Shown: positions 59,492 through 64,000 of the stretch, piece after piece
How the letters are laid out: every line of letters starts with the position of its first letter
Numbering within the stretch: the stretch's first letter is position 1
From: Psychrobacillus sp044762745
Lineage (GTDB): Bacteria > Bacillota > Bacilli > Bacillales_A > Planococcaceae
Direction: 5' to 3'
Length of the DNA: 64,000 bases
NCBI RefSeq assembly: GCF_044762745.1
Contig: NZ_JBIWEX010000003.1
Coordinates: 168,523-232,522 of the forward strand
Made by a program: the position numbers and the translations under genes
Notes under the pieces: model-generated
What the model was told of the DNA's origin: nothing
Seen by the model: only the letters and a program-made list of their open reading frames with translations
Database searches by the model: none

Positions 59492-59716
59492 TTACACTTC
59501 GTCTTCGTAAACTATGTTTTCGTTAGATGACTCAATCGCCAGTTCTCCGGCTGCAACTTCTTCTAACGCTTTCCCAACCTGTTTAGCAGATACGTATGAA
59601 GTTAAACGTTCGCCGCCTTCTTCTTGTAACTGTCGTGCTCTTTTAGAAGCCACACTTACTAAAGAGTATTTGGAATCGATTTTATTTTTTAATGAATCTA
59701 CTGATGGATATAACAT
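59492..59716 (-). CDS. rpoZ: RNA polymerase omega subunit
   Basis: The 74-residue product starts MLYPSVDSLKNKIDSKYSLVSVASKRARQLQEEG, the omega signature that clamps the beta-prime C-terminus. KQVGKALEEVAAGEL follows. It begins directly after the gmk stop. The gmk-rpoZ link is conserved across bacteria. Confidence 0.96.
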   Translation of the reverse strand: MLYPSVDSLKNKIDSKYSLVSVASKRARQLQEEGGERLTSYVSAKQVGKALEEVAAGELAIESSNENIVYEDEV

Positions 59717-60337
59717 TTATATTTCCCCTTCCAACATTGCTAAATATCTTTTTTCAACACGTTCACGTCTACAATGCTCTGCAGCAACGATGGCATTTAT
59801 TTTCGCACAAGCTTTTGCTACTTCATCATTTTCCACTACATAATCATACAGATGCATCATTTCCAGTTCTAGTCTTGCAGCTTGGATTCTAGAATTGATC
59901 ACATCTTCGGTTTCCGTCCCTCTACCTATTAGTCGTTGTTCTAACTCAGACAAACTAGGCGGTGCAAGGAATATAAAAAGCGCATCTGGTGCTTTTTCTC
60001 GTACAAGTGCTGCTCCTTGTACTTCGATTTCTAAAAATACATCGCGCCCAGAATCGAGTGTTTCGTTTACATAGTCAATGGGAGTTCCGTAATAATTGCC
60101 GACATAAGAGGCATATTCTAATAACTTCCCTTGTCCGATTAACTGTTCAAATTCTTCTTTCTGTTTAAAGAAATAATCTACTCCATCTACTTCGCCTTCT
60201 CTTGGAAGTCTCGTAGTCATAGAAATGGAATACTCATAATTTGTTCCAGGCTCGGAAAACAATTCTTTTCTCACTGTCCCTTTACCAACTCCAGATGGAC
60301 CTGATAAAACGATTAATATACCTTTTTCTCTTCGCAT
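59717..60337 (-). CDS. gmk: Guanylate kinase
   Basis: Phosphorylates GMP to GDP. The 206-residue protein has the P-loop IVLSGPSGVGKGTVRKELF (about 9-27), MTTRLPREGEVDGVDYFF for GMP binding, and the lid GRGTETEDVINSRI. In B. subtilis it follows yicC (yloC) and remA. Here it is the first gene of its cluster, next to divergent rqcH. AAGGAG precedes the ATG. Confidence 0.97.
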   Translation of the reverse strand: MRREKGILIVLSGPSGVGKGTVRKELFSEPGTNYEYSISMTTRLPREGEVDGVDYFFKQKEEFEQLIGQGKLLEYASYVGNYYGTPIDYVNETLDSGRDVFLEIEVQGAALVREKAPDALFIFLAPPSLSELEQRLIGRGTETEDVINSRIQAARLELEMMHLYDYVVENDEVAKACAKINAIVAAEHCRRERVEKRYLAMLEGEI

Positions 60338-60395
60338 AACGTCTCCTTCAAATATATGCTTACTCCGTTTCGTTGTTTCATTATATACTTTACTG

Positions 60396-60404
60396 ATTAT
60401 AACA
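60396..60404 (-). promoter_or_regulatory. Candidate extended -10 promoter of gmk
   Basis: On the minus strand TGTTATAAT gives a perfect TATAAT with the TG extension; the -35 region is poor. It is about 60 bases upstream of gmk in the divergent gap with rqcH. Confidence 0.5.
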
Positions 60405-60445
60405 CAAGTTTCCTTTAAAATGATATCATATTAGAAAAGCGTTTA

Positions 60446-60474
60446 TTGCCTAAAGTGTGGCAATTGGCTAGTAA
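60446..60474 (+). promoter_or_regulatory. Candidate sigma-A promoter of rqcH
   Basis: TTGCCT (60446-60451), 17 bp, then TAGTAA (60469-60474), 30 bases upstream of the rqcH start. Moderate match. Confidence 0.4.
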
Positions 60475-60504
60475 GACAATATTGTTTTGAAAGAGGATAC
60501 TATT

Positions 60505-62190
60505 ATGGCTTTTGACGGTTTATTTACTATAGCAATGACAACAGAACTGCAACAATTAGTTTCAGGACGTATTTCTAAAATACATCAACCAAATGCGCAA
60601 GAAATTTTAATGCACATCCGAGCACAAGGGCAAAACTATAAATTACTATTTTCTGTACACCCTTCTTATTCTCGTGTACAAATTACAAATGAAACAATCG
60701 ATAACCCGGCACAGCCTCCGCTATTTTGCATGGTGCTACGCAAACATTTAGAAGGTGGCATAATTCATTCTATTCGACAACATGAAACAGACCGAATTAT
60801 CATTTTCCAAATTCAAAGTAAAAATGAAATCGGAGACGACATAACACGAGAAATCCATATGGAAATAATGGGTCGTCATAGTAACTTACTATTAGTCGAT
60901 CCTACGCGCAATCTAATTTTAGAAAGTATTAAGCATTTATCTCCTTCCATGAATAGCTACCGGACGATCTTACCTGGGCAACCTTACATTGCACCACCTG
61001 CCCAAAATAAGCTCCATCCTTTAGAATATTCAGAGGGACTACTAAACGTGATTCAATCGGCAAATGAATCAAAAGAAATCGTCGAACAAATTTCTGGCTT
61101 CTCGCCTTTACACGCAAAGGAATTACTACATCGATTCCAAAACGGAGCGAATCGTGTCGAAATTTATAAGACGTACATGGAAGAATTTAAACAAGGTGGA
61201 GCTTCGATACAAATTGTCGAATCAAGCGGAAAAACGTATTATTCACCGAATAAACTAACGCATTTAACTGGCGACAAATTTAGCGAAGAAACGCTAGGAA
61301 ATTTACTAGACCGAGTGTATTTTGCCAAAGCGGAACGAGATCGTGTAAAACAGCAAGCAGGAGACCTAGAAAGATGGCTTCAAAACGAATTAAACAAATT
61401 GAAGCTAAAAATGAAAAAACTCCAAAAAGATTTCGAACAAGCCGAAAAACTAGATACATTCCAATTATACGGAGAGCTATTAATGGCAAATTCCTATGCA
61501 ATAGAAAAAGGACTAAAAGAAGTCGAGCTTGTCAACTACTACGATGAGGATGGTAAAACGGTCATCATCCCATTAGATAACCGAAAAACAGCAACCCAAA
61601 ATGCACAAAGTTATTACAATCGCTACACAAAAGCAAAAACGGCATTACTTAAAATTGAACAGCAATTTGAAATCACAAAAGACGATATTGCGTATTTCGA
61701 ATTACTACTACAACAAGTGATGCAAGCATCTCCAACAGACATTGAAGAAATTCGAGAAGAACTAATGGAGCAAGGCTTACTTAAAGCAAGAGCATCCAAA
61801 AAGAAGAAAAAACCGTTGAAACCAACACCAGAAAAATTCATCGCATCCGACGGCACGGAGATTTCAGTTGGTAAAAACAATAAACAAAATGATTTCGTGA
61901 CATTCAAGCTAGCCAAAAAATCAGACACATGGCTCCATACTAAGGATATCCCAGGATCCCATGTCGTTATACATTCCGATAATCCTTCGGAAGTAGCATT
62001 GCTAGAAGCAGCGAATCTTGCCGCTTATTTTAGTAAAGCTCGGGAGTCTGCTTCGGTGCCGGTCGATTATACGGTGATTAAGCAGGTGAAGAAGCCTAGT
62101 GGGGCTAAACCTGGGTTTGTTATTTATTTTGAGCAGACTACGCTGTTTGTTACGCCGGATGAGGAGAAGATTCGGTTGATGAAGAAATGA
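60505..62190 (+). CDS. rqcH: Ribosome quality control protein RqcH (NFACT family, YloA/FbpA)
   Basis: RqcH binds stalled 50S-peptidyl-tRNA and adds C-terminal alanine tails that mark the chain for degradation; homologues were first called fibronectin-binding proteins. The 561-residue protein has NFACT-N (about 1-200, with the conserved DR in HETDRIIIF), a coiled-coil middle (about 265-420) and NFACT-R (about 445-560, SVGKNNKQNDFVTFKLAKKSDTWLHTKDIPGSHVVI). The ATG at 60505 has GAGG eight bases upstream. The last 51 codons (from about 62037) switch from A-ending to G/T-ending codons. Confidence 0.95.
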   Translation: MAFDGLFTIAMTTELQQLVSGRISKIHQPNAQEILMHIRAQGQNYKLLFSVHPSYSRVQITNETIDNPAQPPLFCMVLRKHLEGGIIHSIRQHETDRIIIFQIQSKNEIGDDITREIHMEIMGRHSNLLLVDPTRNLILESIKHLSPSMNSYRTILPGQPYIAPPAQNKLHPLEYSEGLLNVIQSANESKEIVEQISGFSPLHAKELLHRFQNGANRVEIYKTYMEEFKQGGASIQIVESSGKTYYSPNKLTHLTGDKFSEETLGNLLDRVYFAKAERDRVKQQAGDLERWLQNELNKLKLKMKKLQKDFEQAEKLDTFQLYGELLMANSYAIEKGLKEVELVNYYDEDGKTVIIPLDNRKTATQNAQSYYNRYTKAKTALLKIEQQFEITKDDIAYFELLLQQVMQASPTDIEEIREELMEQGLLKARASKKKKKPLKPTPEKFIASDGTEISVGKNNKQNDFVTFKLAKKSDTWLHTKDIPGSHVVIHSDNPSEVALLEAANLAAYFSKARESASVPVDYTVIKQVKKPSGAKPGFVIYFEQTTLFVTPDEEKIRLMKK

Positions 62191-62191
62191 G

Positions 62192-62243
62192 AAAAGGTTA
62201 TCAGAGCGGGTTTGTTAGTCGCTTTGGTAACCTTTTATTTTTT
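62192..62243 (+). terminator. Terminator of rqcH
   Basis: AAAAGGTTATCAGAGCG and CGCTTTGGTAACCTTTT pair along 16 positions with few mismatches, followed by ATTTTTT. It starts directly after the stop codon and, being A-rich on the left, may also work in the other direction. Confidence 0.9.
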
Positions 62244-62399
62244 AAAGCTATGGATGATTAATAAACTTAGATACATAAAAATTACTCTTCTATTTGTCAA
62301 AACTTGAAATTTGAGCATTAAGGTATGATGTCTCTTTACTTATGGTACGGTTCGCTTCTTATCACATCGTAAATAGCGAAAAAGCCAAGATTCTAGTGA

Positions 62400-63092
62400 T
62401 TAAAGTATTATTGATACTAAAGTAGTAAATCCAACTACAGAGAACGGAATAATAAATAAACATTGCTTTTTTCTTTTAGGAACAAGCAGTAAAATGATAA
62501 TTATCATTAAAGCATATACTATTTCAGTGCCAAGCATATAAAAATAGTTTCCGTCACTTACAAGAACATTTTCGTACTGCCTGGACTTTTCATAATATTC
62601 TACCGTAGAAAGATAGATTTTATATCCTTCAAATGCAATTACGGCAATTGGTAATGCTGTAATGATACTGGAGATTAAATGATTTGCATGAGAAAACCAC
62701 ATTATACAGGCTGGAATCGTTGATAGTAATGCAAGGATGCACCAAAAAATAATATATTTTAATGGAAAAAGTTCAAGAAATAATAATGTATATGTGTAGT
62801 AAGAAAATAGCAATGAAATAAGGAATATAAAGACACATGTTGCGGCTATTTTAGGCGTGTAAGAATATACGGCTATCAAAGTAGAAATAAATATCCATAT
62901 ACCCCAATTACTTCCGATGTAGCCCAAAATTGAAATTTCATTAGGAATTATAGGTGAATCGAGTATTTTAGCAACGAAACCCAATGTAAATCCAAAAATA
63001 GATGATAATAAAACAGAATATGCAATTTTCTTTTTGCCTACTCTAATATTAGTTCGTATTCTATTAGATTTTAAAAATACACTCATAATCAT
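62400..63092 (-). CDS. Multi-span membrane protein of unknown function
   Basis: A 230-residue protein with about seven hydrophobic segments (near residues 25-42, 52-72, 78-98, 105-128, 135-160, 182-203 and 210-229), basic loops and no catalytic motif I can name. The first hydrophobic part and the GYIGSNWGIWIFISTLIAVYSYTPKIAA segment recall the DUF6518 type of small Bacillus membrane proteins. That is from memory and uncertain. I chose the ATG at 63092, with GAGG six bases upstream; the frame also has a TTG at 63104. It faces rqcH and has its own AT-rich surroundings, so it is probably accessory DNA. Confidence 0.7.
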   Translation of the reverse strand: MIMSVFLKSNRIRTNIRVGKKKIAYSVLLSSIFGFTLGFVAKILDSPIIPNEISILGYIGSNWGIWIFISTLIAVYSYTPKIAATCVFIFLISLLFSYYTYTLLFLELFPLKYIIFWCILALLSTIPACIMWFSHANHLISSIITALPIAVIAFEGYKIYLSTVEYYEKSRQYENVLVSDGNYFYMLGTEIVYALMIIIILLLVPKRKKQCLFIIPFSVVGFTTLVSIIL

Positions 63093-63104
63093 AATTAACC
63101 TCAA

Positions 63105-63306
63105 TTATTTTTTATTTTTGCTTTTTAAATTTTCTACTATCAATACACTATAAAGTTCGACAAAAATAAAGGTTTTCCTTATTGCACTATCCTGACCTTT
63201 ACTACAATAACTTCAATAACAGAGGCATTAAGGCATTAATCCTTTTTAGATCAACGCACCCGTTACTTTATGTGTAATTCTTTACAAACCTTCCATTTAA
63301 TAAATG
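63105..63306. other. AT-rich gap between two membrane-protein genes
   Basis: No gene, strong hairpin or repeat is evident. It should contain the promoter of the 62400-63092 gene. Confidence 0.5.
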
Positions 63307-63792
63307 TTACAGTTCACTTGTTCCACCTGTCCGCATATTTGAGATTCTTGACCATAGTAATACTGCAACTGCAATAAATAAAAGACCGCTTATTGAAGTA
63401 ATCCAGAAAAAAATACTACCACCAATAGTTGATGAATTAAAAATCAAACCACTAAATAATATCATTATTAAACCTATTAATGCCCAAAAACCTATTACCC
63501 ATTTCGACTTACTTTTAATTAGATAATAGCCAGTTACACTAAGAATATAAAGAATACTTACTATCATAAAAGTGGGAAACAAAGGTTGAAATTTAACTGC
63601 ATAAACAAAATAATAGAGTTGGCTAATATCATATCCATTCGTAATCTCTTTATTAAACAAATTCGTAAATGGTGCTGAATACTTCCATTCTAATGAATTT
63701 TCTATAATTGCACTTCCTTCATACCATGCAATAAAAGTTGATACCACTAATGTAAAGATTCCAACAATAATTTGCAGCACATACTTAAACAA
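63307..63792 (-). CDS. Small membrane protein of unknown function
   Basis: A 161-residue protein with four hydrophobic segments (about 3-23, 75-93, 98-118 and 127-150 from the chosen start) and an outside-facing loop of about 50 residues after the first. No recognised domain. The frame begins with GTG at 63798, but that codon directly abuts GGGGGA. TTG at 63792 has GGGGGA six bases upstream, so I prefer it. Not in the B. subtilis neighbourhood of rqcH. Confidence 0.65.
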   Translation of the reverse strand: MFKYVLQIIVGIFTLVVSTFIAWYEGSAIIENSLEWKYSAPFTNLFNKEITNGYDISQLYYFVYAVKFQPLFPTFMIVSILYILSVTGYYLIKSKSKWVIGFWALIGLIMILFSGLIFNSSTIGGSIFFWITSISGLLFIAVAVLLWSRISNMRTGGTSEL

Positions 63793-63813
63793 CTTCACTC
63801 CCCCTAATTAATA

Positions 63814-63951
63814 CTATTTAAAATCAAGACGTTTTAAATATTTATTCGTTTCAGCATCCACGGAGTAATTTGTAAAGAATGAATCCTTGTTCTACTAATC
63901 TGCCCCGTTAGCCATCCATGCTGCACCACAGAGAATGAAAATGGGTAGGAA
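63814..63951 (-). pseudogene. Decayed reading-frame fragment at the window edge
   Basis: On the minus strand one frame reads HFLPIFILCGAAWMANGAD, then two adjacent TAG codons (63897-63892), then NKDSFFTNYSVDAETNKYLK and RLDFK before a final TAG (63814). The tail looks protein-like and the stops interrupt it. It may be a degraded C-terminus or a translated piece of a dispersed repeat. No family recognised. Confidence 0.25.
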
Positions 63952-64000
63952 GTGTCAATACTGATACTGACCTTAATCCAGTCAACCGTAATCCATAGAC

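Overview
The window is a core chromosomal segment of a low-GC Gram-positive, endospore-forming, flagellated bacterium of the order Bacillales. Gene order closely follows the Bacillus subtilis rqcH-gmk-priA-prkC-rpe-spoVM-rpmB-asp23-recG-fapR-plsX-fab-rnc-smc-ffh-rpsP-trmD-rplS-rbgA-rnhB-sucCD-dprA-topA-trmFO-xerC-hslVU-codY-flgB...flgE block. The protein sequences, and the dispersed GC-rich repeats between genes, suggest a Planococcaceae-type organism (Psychrobacillus, Paenisporosarcina, Sporosarcina or Lysinibacillus-like). That family assignment is inference. Almost everything is on the minus strand, so the order of transcription is right to left. Only rpmB (L28) and rqcH are on the plus strand.

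Right to left: 62.2-64 kb holds two unassigned membrane proteins and a decayed reading-frame fragment. 60.5-62.2 kb is rqcH, divergent from the housekeeping run gmk-rpoZ-coaBC-priA-def-fmt-rsmB-prpC-prkC-rsgA-rpe-thiN (48-60.3 kb), which is tightly packed with several 4-bp overlaps. A 30-codon spoVM gene follows at 47.9 kb and faces rpmB. Next come asp23-fakA, sdaAB-sdaAA-recG, and the FapR-controlled lipid operon fapR-plsX-fabD-fabG-acpP. These are followed by rnc-smc-ftsY-ylxM-ffh-rpsP-khpA-rimM-trmD-rplS (chromosome, secretion and ribosome functions) and lepB-rbgA-rnhB. Then come a FliK-like gene with a free-standing FlhB C-terminal domain gene, sucC-sucD, dprA-topA-trmFO, and xerC-hslV-hslU-codY. 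After a 1.3-kb gene-free gap the fla/che operon runs flgB-flgC-fliE-fliF-fliG-fliH-fliI-fliJ-motE-like-fliK-flgD-TIGR02530-flgE, and the first codons of a swrD-like gene lie at the window edge.

The non-coding DNA is the unusual part. Three long gaps (11.0-11.8, 25.45-25.8 and 46.9-47.45 kb) carry members of one mobile-looking, non-coding element family. The members have related terminal inverted repeats (core AATAATGCGTCGTAA) and one or two GC-rich arms of about 130 bp, each able to fold into a long hairpin around TACGCGTA. The 25-kb member also has a five-unit array with an exact 21-bp period. Other hairpin repeats lie between fliF and fliG, rplS and lepB, and khpA and rimM. Candidate regulatory devices include a FapR operator, a recG terminator overlapping the fapR promoter, an 18-bp perfect palindrome in the asp23-fakA promoter spacer, and two competing hairpins between the Shine-Dalgarno sequence and start codon of swrD. 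Compared with B. subtilis, several genes are missing from their usual places: ylqD (replaced by a repeat), rlmN, and yloB-yicC-remA.

I saw no tRNA, rRNA, CRISPR array, transposase gene or prophage.
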